Counted from the stretch's first letter, positions 10,483 through 20,075 are shown. The stretch is 64,000 nucleotides of DNA from Brevibacillus composti (GCF_016406105.1 NZ_CP066308.1:3025501-3089500), one strand, 5' to 3'. The notes: generated by a model not told the origin, from the letters alone. Numbers and translations are program-made.

Positions 10483-13230
10483 CTATCGGGTGTCTGGTGT
10501 TGTCGTCGTGGCTCGCGATGCACCGGACCCAGCCAGCGAGGATACGGCTCCTCCCGGCACTGCAGCGGGTGGTTGCGTGGCTGGAGTGGTTGAACCGGAC
10601 GATCCGGCTGCAGGGGCAAGCCCGCCCGCAGAGGCTGCACCAGTCCCTCCTGCGGCAGGAGCGGTTGTGCCCGTGGCAGCCGTACCTGTCGGGCTGCCTG
10701 TCGTTCTGGTGGACGGTGCTGTTGCTGCGCTGCCAGCCGTTCCAGCGGCAGGAACGAGTCCGCCCGTGCTTGCCGCAGCGCTCTCCGGTGCGGCTGCTGC
10801 TGTGCCGGCCGGCGCCGGGGCCAGTACGCCCGGATTCAGCTCATGGTACGCCTCCAGCAAACGGCGGGCGACATAGCCGGTCGCGTCCGAACTGGAGGTG
10901 CCGTCTCTCAAGCTGTCAGGAGCGACGACCACGAAAGCGATTTTCGGATTTTCGTAAGGCGCGTAGCCGATCAGCACCGCATTTTCCGCCGCTTTTCCCG
11001 TCTGGGCGGTACCTGTTTTGGCCGCAACCGAGAAGGGCAGGCCGGAAAACGTCCGGTACGCCGTTCCCCCCATCTGGGTAACCATGCGCATCCCTTCCTG
11101 AATCACCTTGAGGTGTTTGGGATCGATGTCGATTCGATTCAGTACCTCCGGCTCGATTACGGAGAGGGTTTTGCCGGATTGCAGCGGATCGGTGTTGCCG
11201 CTGCGAATCTCCCGGACCAGATGAGGGCGCAAACGGTATCCGCCATTGGCAATCGTGGACACGTACTGCCCCAGCTGGATGGGCGTGAAAATATCGTACT
11301 GGCCGATCAAGGCGTCCGCCAGGTTTCCATAGTGCGTGTTTTTGTTGATCACGCCTGTTCTCTCGCCCGGCAGGTCAATCCCTGTTTTGACGCCGAGGCC
11401 AAACTGGGCATTGTAGTAGCGGAGCAGGGAGAACTGCTCGGGAAGCTTGGAGATCCAGTCCTTTCCCGCCCGTCTTGCCAGGCGAACAGCCATCTCGTAC
11501 ATATATGTGTTGTTGGATACCTGCAAAGAGCGGCGGGCATTTACCGGACCATGACCGCCCGGCTTCCAGTTCCGCTTGTACGAGGTACCGACGTTCAGGC
11601 CCCCTCTGTCGATGATCGTCTCGCTAGGATTCGTCAAGCCTTCCTGCAGCGCGATCATGACCGAGAGCGGCTTGTAAGTCGAGGCCGGCGGGTAGGCGGC
11701 GTAGATAAACTTGTTGGACTCGTTCGGGAGAATTTCCGTCGAGTACCGTTTGTTAAACTCTTTGCGGTCGTAGTACAGGTTCAGGTCGTAGTCCGGGTAG
11801 CTGGCCATCGCCAGAATTTCACCCGTATTCGGATTCAAGGCGAGAACGTGGGCCTCTTTAAACTCTTTGGGCGTGGTCGGCCTTTTCTTGAACGCCTCTA
11901 CCTCTTCCTTCAAGATCGCCTCCACTTTGCTCTGAAAACGCCAATCCAGCGTAAGCACCAGATCGTTGCCCGGCTCTGCCGGCCTTTTCAGGTTCCGCTC
12001 CAGGGTCTCCGAGTTCTTGTTGACGTGGACTTCCTCGATTCCGTCCTTGCCCCGCAGATAGCGCTCATAAAAGGCCTCCAGCCCGGTGACGCCGACGCGG
12101 TCAGTGGGGTTGTAGCCCTGCGCTTGATACTCTTTCAGATTCTCCGGCTTGATCGCATTGGTATAGCCGAGAATATGGGTGCCAAAGGCCGAACCGTCGG
12201 GATCTTTGTGGATCTCCCTGACAGGCTCCAGGACCACGGAGATGCCGGGAAGCTCCGAGAGTCTCTCTTCGATCTGGAAGCGCTCGTTTTCACTGATGTT
12301 TACCTTAACCCGCCGCGGAATATAGCTGGGCAGATGGGCTGAGCGCATTTCTTTCAGGAGGGACAGCTTATGCCATTGGAAGAGTCGCTGCTCCTCTGTG
12401 AGCCGCAGGTTGATTTCCAGCGAAAAGAGCGATGCGTACCGCAGCAAATCCATGTCTGACTTATTTTTCAGCTCATCGGGAGCAGGCAGCTTGCCGATTT
12501 GGTATTTGACCTCTTTCAGCAAATCGTCCCGGTCGTCCTTGTCCAAAGTCAGATTCAATTGCATATTGGTCGAAATGGCGTACTTCAATAGCTCCAGATC
12601 GGACATATCGTCAAAAGTCAACGCCTGTCCGGGGGCGTTCAGCTTCGTTTTCATCATGCTGAGGACTTTTTCCCGCTCCTTGTTGTCGAAGGGAGAACGG
12701 ACGTGCAAGCCGACGTAGATGGCCGTCTTGACCAGCTCGTAATCGGACATCGCCTCCAGCTCCGATACTTTCGGCACCTTTTGCAGCTTGGGAATCAACC
12801 GGCCGATCAGCTCTTCCGTCTCCGCCCGGTTAAAGGCGACGGGCAGCGTGGAATTCAGCTCAATCGTCGTCTTCAGCAAGTCCTCATCCGTTCCAATTTT
12901 TTCGCCATCCATTGCCAGGATTTTGGCCAAACGGTCGGCCACCTGCTCCTCGTCAATATCCTGGCCCTGCTCCTCCACATATGTGATCGAGTAGACAGGC
13001 TTATTGGAGACGAGCACCACTCCGTTTTTATCCAGAATCCGACCGCGCGGGGCAGAGATGGGAAGCTCGCGAATGCTGTATTTCTCCAGTTGATGGCGGT
13101 ATTGCTCTCCTTCGACGAGCTGGACGTAGGCCAGGCGCAGAATGATCGCAACAAAAAATAGAAATACGATGATAAAGAGGATGTTTAATCGCGCCGGTAT
13201 ATGAGATTTCAGCTCCTTCTTTTCCTCCAC
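10483..13230 (-). CDS. mrdA: Class B penicillin-binding protein 2 (elongasome transpeptidase) with long tail
   Basis: This transpeptidase crosslinks peptidoglycan during elongation, paired with RodA. From N to C: a membrane anchor (about 15-38), the dimerisation/pedestal domain starting APRGRILDKNG, and a transpeptidase domain with STYK (YPPASTYKP), SNN and KTGTAQ. The start is GTG 13230 after GGAGGAG; the length is 915. Two oddities: the pedestal contains about three 48-residue repeats (residues about 117-300), and the last 116 residues are a low-complexity Ala/Gly/Thr/Pro tail with no known fold. It is followed by minC and preceded by mreD. Confidence 0.92.
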   Translation of the reverse strand: MEEKKELKSHIPARLNILFIIVFLFFVAIILRLAYVQLVEGEQYRHQLEKYSIRELPISAPRGRILDKNGVVLVSNKPVYSITYVEEQGQDIDEEQVADRLAKILAMDGEKIGTDEDLLKTTIELNSTLPVAFNRAETEELIGRLIPKLQKVPKVSELEAMSDYELVKTAIYVGLHVRSPFDNKEREKVLSMMKTKLNAPGQALTFDDMSDLELLKYAISTNMQLNLTLDKDDRDDLLKEVKYQIGKLPAPDELKNKSDMDLLRYASLFSLEINLRLTEEQRLFQWHKLSLLKEMRSAHLPSYIPRRVKVNISENERFQIEERLSELPGISVVLEPVREIHKDPDGSAFGTHILGYTNAIKPENLKEYQAQGYNPTDRVGVTGLEAFYERYLRGKDGIEEVHVNKNSETLERNLKRPAEPGNDLVLTLDWRFQSKVEAILKEEVEAFKKRPTTPKEFKEAHVLALNPNTGEILAMASYPDYDLNLYYDRKEFNKRYSTEILPNESNKFIYAAYPPASTYKPLSVMIALQEGLTNPSETIIDRGGLNVGTSYKRNWKPGGHGPVNARRSLQVSNNTYMYEMAVRLARRAGKDWISKLPEQFSLLRYYNAQFGLGVKTGIDLPGERTGVINKNTHYGNLADALIGQYDIFTPIQLGQYVSTIANGGYRLRPHLVREIRSGNTDPLQSGKTLSVIEPEVLNRIDIDPKHLKVIQEGMRMVTQMGGTAYRTFSGLPFSVAAKTGTAQTGKAAENAVLIGYAPYENPKIAFVVVAPDSLRDGTSSSDATGYVARRLLEAYHELNPGVLAPAPAGTAAAAPESAAASTGGLVPAAGTAGSAATAPSTRTTGSPTGTAATGTTAPAAGGTGAASAGGLAPAAGSSGSTTPATQPPAAVPGGAVSSLAGSGASRATTTTPDTR

Positions 13231-13272
13231 GACAACTCTCCTCCTTCCCGAAAGAATCAAGATTCTGGCGGT

Positions 13273-13797
13273 TTACTCCAGGGGAACATCCCGCTTTTCA
13301 TTCACGGCCTGGCACAAGTTTTTCAGCGGTGCGTAGACCAAGAGGGCAAACAGCAGATTGAGCCCGACTGTCGGCAGGATTTGCCAATGGAGCATCCAGC
13401 GGACATCTACGGGAGCCGTCGAAAACAGGCGATGAACACTGTACAGCAGCCATTCATGACCGAACAGGATCAGACTGCAGGTGACGAGCACCATCGCAAA
13501 GCCGCGCTGAAACAGGATGACGATCAGCCCCGCAAAATAACTGGCGACCATCATCGTCATCATGTAGAGTCCGACGACCTGCCCGTACAAGAGGTCGTGC
13601 AACAGGCCGATCGCCAGGCCGTAGTACAACCCCTCCCGCCTGCCCAGAAACATCGAAATCAAAAGCGTTCCAACAAGTGCAAAGCGGGGTACTGTCAACC
13701 AGGACAGACCCCAAGCAGAAGGTGACACAAACTGAATCACAGTTCCCTCTAGCAGAAAAAGCAAGAGCAGCGTCAGTGTCAGCAAAAAGCGCGACAT
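13273..13797 (-). CDS. mreD: Rod-shape membrane protein MreD
   Basis: A 174-residue polytopic membrane protein with about five hydrophobic helices and the family signature GLAIGLLHDLLYGQVVGLY. It belongs to the elongasome with MreC and PBP2. ATG 13797 directly abuts the mreC stop (TAA-ATG). Confidence 0.9.
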   Translation of the reverse strand: MSRFLLTLTLLLLFLLEGTVIQFVSPSAWGLSWLTVPRFALVGTLLISMFLGRREGLYYGLAIGLLHDLLYGQVVGLYMMTMMVASYFAGLIVILFQRGFAMVLVTCSLILFGHEWLLYSVHRLFSTAPVDVRWMLHWQILPTVGLNLLFALLVYAPLKNLCQAVNEKRDVPLE

Positions 13798-14727
13798 TTA
13801 TTGCCCACCCCCAGGCGTTTGGGTCGGCTGCCCGGTAGGAACCAATTCGCCCGCCGGGGAGAACGTAAAGCCCCGCTCTACGACCATAACTTCATTTAAC
13901 TGGGAGAAGTCGGCGCTCGGCTGAATGTAAGCCGTCTGCGTCAAACCGTAGTCATCCGGCTCGGCCTTCACGATGTATCCGATCGGCAGATTGCGCGGAA
14001 TCACGCCTCCCAGTCCGGAAGACACGACTTGTTGATTTGCTTCAATTTTCTGTCCCCAAGCGATTTTCCGCATCACCAGCAGCCTCTCCTGCGGATCGTA
14101 TTCTTCGATCACGCCGCTGACTGTCTGGTACATGATCCCGCCACTTGGATTCGGCACCTGCACTTGAATGTAGGCGGAAATGTGGTTTCTCCGTTCATAG
14201 CTGGTCAAGAGCTCGACGGTGGAGGAAAAGTTGGAAACGCTCTGCACGCGGCCGATCAGCCCTTTGGCTGTCATCACCGCCATGTCCTTTTTAATGCCGT
14301 GCTTCTGACCCATGTCAATCGTAATGGTATTATTCCATGTGTCCGGATTGCGCGCGACCACTTCGGCAAATCGGAGCTGATAGGATTTTACCAGACTTTC
14401 CTTTGCCTCCAAGGCTTCCCGCAGGCGGTCATTTTCTGCTTTCAGGTCGTGCAATTCCGCAGTTGTTCTCACATATTGATCCAGACTCGCCTTCAGTGCA
14501 CGATTCTCTTCGTAGACACTGTACGCATCGCCAACTCCCTGAAAAAAGCCGGAAACAGCCTGAGCAGGGCGATAAAGCAAGCCCTGCATCAAGCTGAAGG
14601 TATCTTTGACAAACATCTCCGGCCAGCTGAGTTTAGACCGTTCCCGGGACGTGAAGCCCACAATGGTAATGAGCAAAACCAGGCCCACCAGGACAATAAT
14701 TAGTCGCTTGTTCCCGAAAAACGACAT
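13798..14727 (-). CDS. mreC: Cell-shape protein MreC
   Basis: A 309-residue bitopic membrane protein that scaffolds PBP2/RodA. An N-terminal helix (LIIVLVGLVLLITIVGF) is followed by a coiled coil (about 70-110, with ELHDLKAENDRLREAL) and the periplasmic-type beta domain with MTAKGLIGRV and SSGLGGVIPRNLPIGYI. ATG 14727 has GGAGG at 7 bases. Between mreB and mreD; the C-terminal 20 residues are a Pro/Gly/Thr linker. Confidence 0.95.
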   Translation of the reverse strand: MSFFGNKRLIIVLVGLVLLITIVGFTSRERSKLSWPEMFVKDTFSLMQGLLYRPAQAVSGFFQGVGDAYSVYEENRALKASLDQYVRTTAELHDLKAENDRLREALEAKESLVKSYQLRFAEVVARNPDTWNNTITIDMGQKHGIKKDMAVMTAKGLIGRVQSVSNFSSTVELLTSYERRNHISAYIQVQVPNPSGGIMYQTVSGVIEEYDPQERLLVMRKIAWGQKIEANQQVVSSGLGGVIPRNLPIGYIVKAEPDDYGLTQTAYIQPSADFSQLNEVMVVERGFTFSPAGELVPTGQPTQTPGGGQ

Positions 14728-14741
14728 GACGCAACCTCCGT

Positions 14742-15785
14742 TTATCTACCGCGTTTTTGCCGGGAAGAGGTTATTCCGTGCTTGGATTTGAACAGATGAA
14801 GGTTCTCGAGGGCACGGCCCGTTCCGATTGCCACACAATCCAATGCGTTTTCCGCTACGTGCACAGGCATCCCCGTCTCCTTGCTGATGAGGCGGTCCAT
14901 ATTGCGCAGCAAAGCGCCGCCGCCCGTCAGGACAATTCCTCTGTCCATGATGTCGGCAGCCAGCTCCGGCGGGCTCTTTTCCAGCGTCACTTTCACAGCC
15001 TCTACAATCGCGGAGACTGTCTCAGCGAGCGCTTCGGCTACCTCCGTGCTGCTGACGCTGATGGTCTTCGGCAAGCCGGTTACGAGGTCGCGGCCGCGGA
15101 TTTCCACGGACTCCTCCACCTCCGGAGCAATCGCCGAACCGATCTCCAGCTTGAGCGTCTCCGAGCTGCGCTCCCCGATCATCAGATTATACTTTCGCTT
15201 GATGTATTGGACGATCGCCTCATCCATCTCGTCACCGGCTACCCGGATCGAACGGGCCGTCACGATGCCGCCCAGCGAGATGATTGCGACCTCTGTCGTA
15301 CCTCCGCCGATATCCACGACCATGCTGCCCGTCGGTTCCCATACCGGCAGGTCCGCTCCAATGGCCGCTGCAAACGGCTCTTCAATCGTAAAGGCTTCTT
15401 TTGCTCCCGCCTGCTTGGTCGCATCTTCGACCGCGCGCTTTTCAACGGCGGTAATGCCCGAAGGCACGCAGACCATGACATTGGGACGGCGGCTGAACAA
15501 GCCCTGATTTTTTTGCGCCTGGTTGATAAAGTAGCGCATCATGGTCGCCGTGGTTTCGAAGTCGGCGATGACGCCGTCTTTCATCGGACGAACCGCAACG
15601 ATATTGCCAGGCGTACGGCCGATCATATTTTTGGCGGCATTTCCGACCGCCTCGATGGTATTGGTATCTGTACGGATCGCCACGACGGACGGTTCCCGGA
15701 CGACGATCCCTTTTCCTTTCGTAAATACAAGTGTATTGGCAGTGCCGAGGTCAATCCCCATGTCACGAGAAAATCCACCAAACAT
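14742..15785 (-). CDS. mreB: Rod-shape actin homologue MreB
   Basis: A 347-residue actin-like ATPase that forms moving filaments under the membrane. [13 protein letters not shown] (phosphate 1), [17 protein letters not shown] (phosphate 2) and [10 protein letters not shown] (adenosine) are all present. The start at ATG 15785 (MFGGFSRD) is chosen for GGAAGGAG 7 bases upstream. First gene of mreBCD, 68 bases downstream of radC. Confidence 0.97.
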   Translation of the reverse strand: MFGGFSRDMGIDLGTANTLVFTKGKGIVVREPSVVAIRTDTNTIEAVGNAAKNMIGRTPGNIVAVRPMKDGVIADFETTATMMRYFINQAQKNQGLFSRRPNVMVCVPSGITAVEKRAVEDATKQAGAKEAFTIEEPFAAAIGADLPVWEPTGSMVVDIGGGTTEVAIISLGGIVTARSIRVAGDEMDEAIVQYIKRKYNLMIGERSSETLKLEIGSAIAPEVEESVEIRGRDLVTGLPKTISVSSTEVAEALAETVSAIVEAVKVTLEKSPPELAADIMDRGIVLTGGGALLRNMDRLISKETGMPVHVAENALDCVAIGTGRALENLHLFKSKHGITSSRQKRGR

Positions 15786-15853
15786 AGTAAAACTCCTTCC
15801 GCTAATTTCCATTTGCTCGTAAGTATTGTAAGTAGTTAGCGAAACAGCGGGGA

Positions 15854-16549
15854 TTAGATATACCCCTGCTCCTTCAGGCTGACATAGCTGTCGTCACCAA
15901 TGATGACATGATCCAATAGAGTGATTCCGATCAGGTCACCAGCTTCTTGCAGGGTCCGCGTGACGGCAATATCCTCCCGACTGGGCGTCGGGTCACCGCT
16001 CGGATGGTTGTGCAAGCAGATGATCGAAGCACTGCTGCGTCGGATGGCTTCTTTAAAGACCTCCCGCGGGTGGACGATGGAAGCGTCGAGACTGCCGACA
16101 AATATCGTCTGTTTTCCGATCACATGATTTTTGGTGTTGAGAAAAAGGCAGACAAAATGTTCTTGTGTCAGATGCTTCATCTCGGGGAGCATTAAATTGG
16201 CCACGTCACGCGGCAAACGGATCGTAGTTCGCTCATGCGAGGACTTCATCACTCGCCGTCCCAGTTCAAACGATGCCAGCAATCCTACTGCTTTCACCGG
16301 ACCAATCCCTTTAATGGTTGTCAGCTCAGCATGAGAGGCTTGCGCCAGTCCGCCAATGTCGCCAAAGGTGGCAAGCAAGCGCTGGGCCAGCCCAAGGGCC
16401 GTCTCTCTTTCTCTTCCCGTGCGAAGCATGATGGCGATCAGTTCAGCATCCGATAGAAAGCCCGCTCCCTCCCGAAGCAGTCTTTCCCTTGGACGGTCAT
16501 AATAAGGGACGTTTTTCATGTGAATTTTGTTACACGCTTTTTGTGCCAA
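15854..16549 (-). CDS. radC: RadC family JAMM-domain protein
   Basis: A 231-residue protein with an N-terminal UPF0758/HhH segment ([20 protein letters not shown]) and a C-terminal JAMM/MPN domain with metal ligands in [16 protein letters not shown]. The biological role is unsettled; the old DNA-repair name is not well supported. I kept the TTG start at 16549, which has GGAGG 9 bases before it; the first ATG (16519) has no visible ribosome-binding site. Located between mreB and maf as in B. subtilis. Confidence 0.92.
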   Translation of the reverse strand: MAQKACNKIHMKNVPYYDRPRERLLREGAGFLSDAELIAIMLRTGRERETALGLAQRLLATFGDIGGLAQASHAELTTIKGIGPVKAVGLLASFELGRRVMKSSHERTTIRLPRDVANLMLPEMKHLTQEHFVCLFLNTKNHVIGKQTIFVGSLDASIVHPREVFKEAIRRSSASIICLHNHPSGDPTPSREDIAVTRTLQEAGDLIGITLLDHVIIGDDSYVSLKEQGYI

Positions 16550-16671
16550 TTTTTACCGCCTCCAGCTTCTATCGGAGAACGGCGGAATACGGCTGGCAGA
16601 GGTAAGTAAAGTCCCAGTTGAAGCACGGCCGTTGCCGCTCTTTCAAGGATGAGATATTACCAATAGAACTC

Positions 16672-17256
16672 TTAATAAAGGGTGATGCCAAAACGGGAGA
16701 GCATATCTGCAGTCAAGCAAAGCGGCAAGCCCACGACAGTAAAATAGTCGCCGGCAATGCCTTCCACCAACGTGGCGCCGATCCCCTGAATCGCATAGGA
16801 GCCGGCCTTGTCCATCGGCTCCCGGGTTCGGATATAGCCATGAATCTCGCTCTCCGTCAACGGCCGAATGCGTACCTGCGTACTGCTGTGCGCAAGCTCG
16901 AACCTTCCTGTCTTCGCATCAATCAAGGCAACGCCGCTGTAGACGACATGCTCCTTCCCCTGAAGGGCGGAGAGCATCCGAAAAGCGTCCTGCTCGTCAG
17001 CAGGCTTGCCCAGTATGCGTTCACCCAAAACGACGATCGTATCGGAACCGAGTACGATCCCCTCCTCCACCTGGTCAGCCACGGCTTTGGCTTTGCGATA
17101 GGCCAGCTGCTCCACGATTTCATGGGGGCGCAGACCCGGTTCTGTGGACTCATCCACATCACTGGCCATCACCGTAAACGGAAGGCCGATTGTCTGCAAA
17201 AGCTCGCGGCGGCGAGGCGATGAGGAGGCTAAAATGAGAGTTGTGCTTGATTTCAT
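16672..17256 (-). CDS. maf: Maf nucleotide pyrophosphatase
   Basis: A Maf/HAM1-fold protein that hydrolyses dTTP/UTP-type or modified nucleotides and affects septation. The family start TTLILASSSPRRRELL is followed by DVDE, SDTIVVLGERILGKP and GSYAIQGIGATLVEGIAGDYFTVVGLP. The start was set at ATG 17256 (MKSSTT). 194 residues. Downstream of the DUF4321 gene with 11 bases between them. Confidence 0.95.
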   Translation of the reverse strand: MKSSTTLILASSSPRRRELLQTIGLPFTVMASDVDESTEPGLRPHEIVEQLAYRKAKAVADQVEEGIVLGSDTIVVLGERILGKPADEQDAFRMLSALQGKEHVVYSGVALIDAKTGRFELAHSSTQVRIRPLTESEIHGYIRTREPMDKAGSYAIQGIGATLVEGIAGDYFTVVGLPLCLTADMLSRFGITLY

Positions 17257-17267
17257 GTGCCATCTAC

Positions 17268-17510
17268 CTACTTCATTCTGCGATATATCCAAAATGCGAG
17301 GGCGAGCCCTCCAATACTAGCCAGATTTAGTTTTACCTGAAAGGTAAGGTCGTACTTCAAAATTTCTAAATCTGCTGCAGGTGACCATGTTATCACTTTG
17401 CTCTTTGTCAGAAAAGGGACCCAGGGGCCCAAAATCTCTCCCATCATGCTTCCGAAAAGCAAACCGGAAATTAAAAGAAACAAAAGTGTAAGCGTCTCTT
17501 TCCCCTTCAT
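17268..17510 (-). CDS. DUF4321 membrane protein
   Basis: An 80-residue protein beginning MKGKETLTLLFLLISGLLFG with hydrophobic helices at both ends and a middle WVPFLTKSKVITW. This matches, from memory, the DUF4321 family found beside maf in many spore-formers; its function is unknown. ATG 17510 has GGGAGTGGAG upstream. A good promoter lies just ahead, so it leads the DUF4321-maf unit. Confidence 0.85.
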   Translation of the reverse strand: MKGKETLTLLFLLISGLLFGSMMGEILGPWVPFLTKSKVITWSPAADLEILKYDLTFQVKLNLASIGGLALAFWIYRRMK

Positions 17511-17560
17511 GTAAAAGCTCCACTCCCTGCTTGTGAGGGATTCTATTTTTGCCAACCATA

Positions 17561-17589
17561 AGTGTAGCAAATGAGACCATGTGAAACAA
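17561..17589 (-). promoter_or_regulatory. Promoter of the DUF4321-maf unit
   Basis: Minus strand: -35 TTGTTT (17589-17584), 17-base spacer, extended -10 TGC-TACACT (17566-17561). Confidence 0.6.
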
Positions 17590-17624
17590 TCCCTGAATAC
17601 CCTTGGTAATTACTGTACAGAAAG

Positions 17625-17655
17625 AAAGGACTTCCGGCAAGAAATTATGCCGAAA
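17625..17655 (-). terminator. Probable terminator of the spoIIB-like gene
   Basis: On the minus strand CTTTCGGCA pairs with TGCCGGAAG across an 8-base loop (one G-T pair), followed by TCCTTTCTTTCT. It lies about 50 bases past the gene and just before the next promoter. Confidence 0.5.
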
Positions 17656-17703
17656 GCCCCCGTTCGATTCCGATCAGATAGTTTCCTTTCCCGTTTGCTC
17701 GCC

Positions 17704-18918
17704 TTACTCTTCTTTTTCCACTGCCGCCGCCCAATCGACATACGATTCCCAGAACTGGAGGACGCCGGCCTGCACCTGCCAGGCATAGGACTCCGCGCTG
17801 TTCTGTTTCTTCCCGGCGATCGCTTCCACCATCTTTTCATGGGCAGCCATTCCCTGATTAATCCCGTTTATCATACCGGCAAACATCGGCTGCCATTTTT
17901 CCGGAGTCTCCAGGAGACGGCTCTCCTCCAGAAAACGGCGGTGCTGCTCCTTTAGCTGGGCTTCTTCTTCCTTTGACAGCGAGGATGGGGTCAGGCTGAC
18001 GACGTTGCCCGACTCCAGCGACAATGCCTTGGCGATCTTCCAGCCATTCTGCAGGAAGCTATTCAGGTCAGGCGCTTTGTCTTTCGCTCCTCCGCCCGCT
18101 ACGGTTACCTCACTCGTCAGAGGCGGCATTTTCATTTCTTTTACATAGACGTCGATTCCTTTTTGCTTCAGACTGCTTGCAAAGCCGAGCACGGCATTCC
18201 GGTCGGGTGCTCCCGCCGCAAACAGGTATTGCTTGTCGCCCTGTTTATACAACAGATGGGGCAAGCCCGCATCCTTCAGCGCAGCTACGGCTGCCTCACG
18301 CGGCACTTCCAGCTGAAAGGCGCCGGCCTGGGCGACAAACAGATCCTGCCCAGGTATATTCAGCTTGGTTGCGGAGGCTTGCACAGAGGCCGGCACGGGC
18401 TGCGCCTCTCCCCCTTCTGCCTCTGGAGTTGTTTTGGCGCCGCCCTGAGCAGTCAGGGTGGCCACCGTATCGCTTAAAACCGTCTGGTAGGATTGGTGAA
18501 GCTGCTCCTGATGGAAGACGCTGAGCACCATAAATCCGAACAAAAGGCCGATGGCAACCGCACCGCCCGTCGTCAGCAGCGTTTTGGCCCAGCCCTGCCT
18601 GTGAACCCAATCGGGTATCACGATCCGCGGCCGCCATCTGGGTGTATGGCTATTTTCGCGGGTCTGATCGGCCTGCGATACATACTCGCTACCCGTCTCT
18701 GTCATCTCACTCGTCTCCAGCTGCGCCTTGTCTCGAAGCTGGGCGAGCCGCGTCCAGGCATCCCCTTCCCGCTGCTGTTTTCTCACGGGCGCCTGATCGG
18801 CAACCGTATTCCAGCGAAGCGGCTGCTGTGCGCTTCTGCTTTTCTCCGCGCTCTGATTCGTCCACCGCTCGCCATTGAGTCTCACCGTCAGCTTGCTGTT
18901 TTTTCGATCCCCGTTCAC
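17704..18918 (-). CDS. spoIIB: SpoIIB-like SPOR-domain membrane protein
   Basis: A 404-residue bitopic protein. The hydrophilic N-terminus (about 1-110) leads to one transmembrane helix (TLLTTGGAVAIGLLFGFMVL, about 118-137). A SPOR-like domain follows (about 190-265, FVAQAGAFQLEVPREAAVAAL to DVYVKEMKMP), which in this family binds denuded septal glycan. The C-terminal helical region is unassigned. The position next to maf and radC is that of B. subtilis spoIIB, which helps engulfment start. GTG 18918 is chosen because GGGAGG lies 8 bases upstream. Sequence identity to SpoIIB is not established. Confidence 0.7.
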   Translation of the reverse strand: MNGDRKNSKLTVRLNGERWTNQSAEKSRSAQQPLRWNTVADQAPVRKQQREGDAWTRLAQLRDKAQLETSEMTETGSEYVSQADQTRENSHTPRWRPRIVIPDWVHRQGWAKTLLTTGGAVAIGLLFGFMVLSVFHQEQLHQSYQTVLSDTVATLTAQGGAKTTPEAEGGEAQPVPASVQASATKLNIPGQDLFVAQAGAFQLEVPREAAVAALKDAGLPHLLYKQGDKQYLFAAGAPDRNAVLGFASSLKQKGIDVYVKEMKMPPLTSEVTVAGGGAKDKAPDLNSFLQNGWKIAKALSLESGNVVSLTPSSLSKEEEAQLKEQHRRFLEESRLLETPEKWQPMFAGMINGINQGMAAHEKMVEAIAGKKQNSAESYAWQVQAGVLQFWESYVDWAAAVEKEE

Positions 18919-18991
18919 CCCGAACGCCTCCCTTTTGCAAAGGCTACTTTGTACCAGCATACGCCCGGGAGGGACAGGTTATGACTCTCCG

Positions 18992-19993
18992 CTATCGGGG
19001 CAGGGTACCGGGATTCCAGGTGAGGAGAAGGCCGGCATGGACAAGACCTCCGCCAAAGCCGTAGATGAGCAGCGTGTCGCCCGCCTGCAGCTTGCCCTCC
19101 TGAATGGCCAAATTCCAGGCCAGGGGAATCGTCGCCGCGGAAGTATTTCCGCAGTATTTCATGCTGTGGAGGGTCTTCTCCAGCGGGAATCCGCTCTTCT
19201 CGCAGATGGACTCGATCATCCGCAGATTGGCGCTGTGCGGAATGAACCAGTCTACCTCCTCCAGCGTTTTTCCCGCCAGCTCGACGACCGCTTTCATGCC
19301 TTTGGGGATCGTCGTCACTGCCCATTTGTAGACTTCACGGCCGTTTTGCACGATGCATCCCCCGCCCGTCAGCTCCTGATCACCCATGCGCGCGGACAGG
19401 CCGGAACGATAGACGTGAATGCCTCCCTCTCCTTTTGCTCCGAGGTGTGCGGAGAGGAAGGATGGCTCATCGGCGTCCGCCTCCACCAGCACGGCTCCCG
19501 CGCCATCTCCGAACAGAATGCAAGTCGTGCGATCGGTGTAGTCCGTCACCTTGGACATCGTCTCGGTCGCCACCACGAGAACCTTTTGATGCAGGCCGGA
19601 GCTGATCATCCCGTTGGCTACATGGAGGGCATAGGAAAAGCCCGCACAGGTGGCGTTGAGGTCGAGAGCGCCTGCGCGGGTCATCGCGAAGTGCGCCTGC
19701 AGTCGGCTGGCTACGCTGGGAAAGGGAAAATCGGGAGTCGTCGTGGCGACCACGATCAAGTCGACATCCGATACATCTTTTCCCCAGACCTGTCTAAGGT
19801 TCTCTACAGCCGCGATGGCGAGATCGCTGCTGAACTGATCTTCCGCCGCAATTCTGCGCTCGTGCATGCCAGTTCGCTGAATGATCCACTCATCCGATGT
19901 CTCTACCAAGCGCTCCAGATCCGCGTTGGTCAAAATCTTTTCGGGGACGTAGGTGCCGATCGCCGTAATTAGGGCAGACGATTTTTTATTCAT
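18992..19993 (-). CDS. fabH: 3-oxoacyl-ACP synthase III (KAS III)
   Basis: Starts fatty-acid synthesis by condensing acyl-CoA (often branched) with malonyl-ACP. The catalytic triad is visible: Cys in NATCAGFSYAL, His in IPHSANLRM and Asn in GNTSAATIP. 333 residues, with the expected start ALITAIGTYVPEKILTN. ATG 19993 has GGAGG 11 bases upstream. It stands alone, without fabF, and carries a FapR-type operator at its promoter. Confidence 0.95.
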   Translation of the reverse strand: MNKKSSALITAIGTYVPEKILTNADLERLVETSDEWIIQRTGMHERRIAAEDQFSSDLAIAAVENLRQVWGKDVSDVDLIVVATTTPDFPFPSVASRLQAHFAMTRAGALDLNATCAGFSYALHVANGMISSGLHQKVLVVATETMSKVTDYTDRTTCILFGDGAGAVLVEADADEPSFLSAHLGAKGEGGIHVYRSGLSARMGDQELTGGGCIVQNGREVYKWAVTTIPKGMKAVVELAGKTLEEVDWFIPHSANLRMIESICEKSGFPLEKTLHSMKYCGNTSAATIPLAWNLAIQEGKLQAGDTLLIYGFGGGLVHAGLLLTWNPGTLPR

Positions 19994-20030
19994 ATTGGGC
20001 GTAGCCTCCGTTCGTTTTTATGACTTAGTG

Positions 20031-20047
20031 TTAGTACCTGGTACTAA
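20031..20047. promoter_or_regulatory. FapR operator
   Basis: Perfect inverted repeat TTAGTACC-T-GGTACTAA. It matches the known FapR box of Bacillota (recalled consensus around TTAGTAC...GTACTAA), which represses lipid genes until malonyl-CoA binds FapR. It starts at the 3' end of the -10 and covers the transcription start of fabH. Confidence 0.88.
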
Positions 20048-20075
20048 TTATAAGTATGAAAAACGTCGCGGTCAA
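20047..20075 (-). promoter_or_regulatory. Promoter of fabH
   Basis: Minus strand: -35 TTGACC (20075-20070), 17-base spacer, consensus -10 TATAAT (20052-20047). One of the best sigma-A promoters in the window. Confidence 0.85.
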
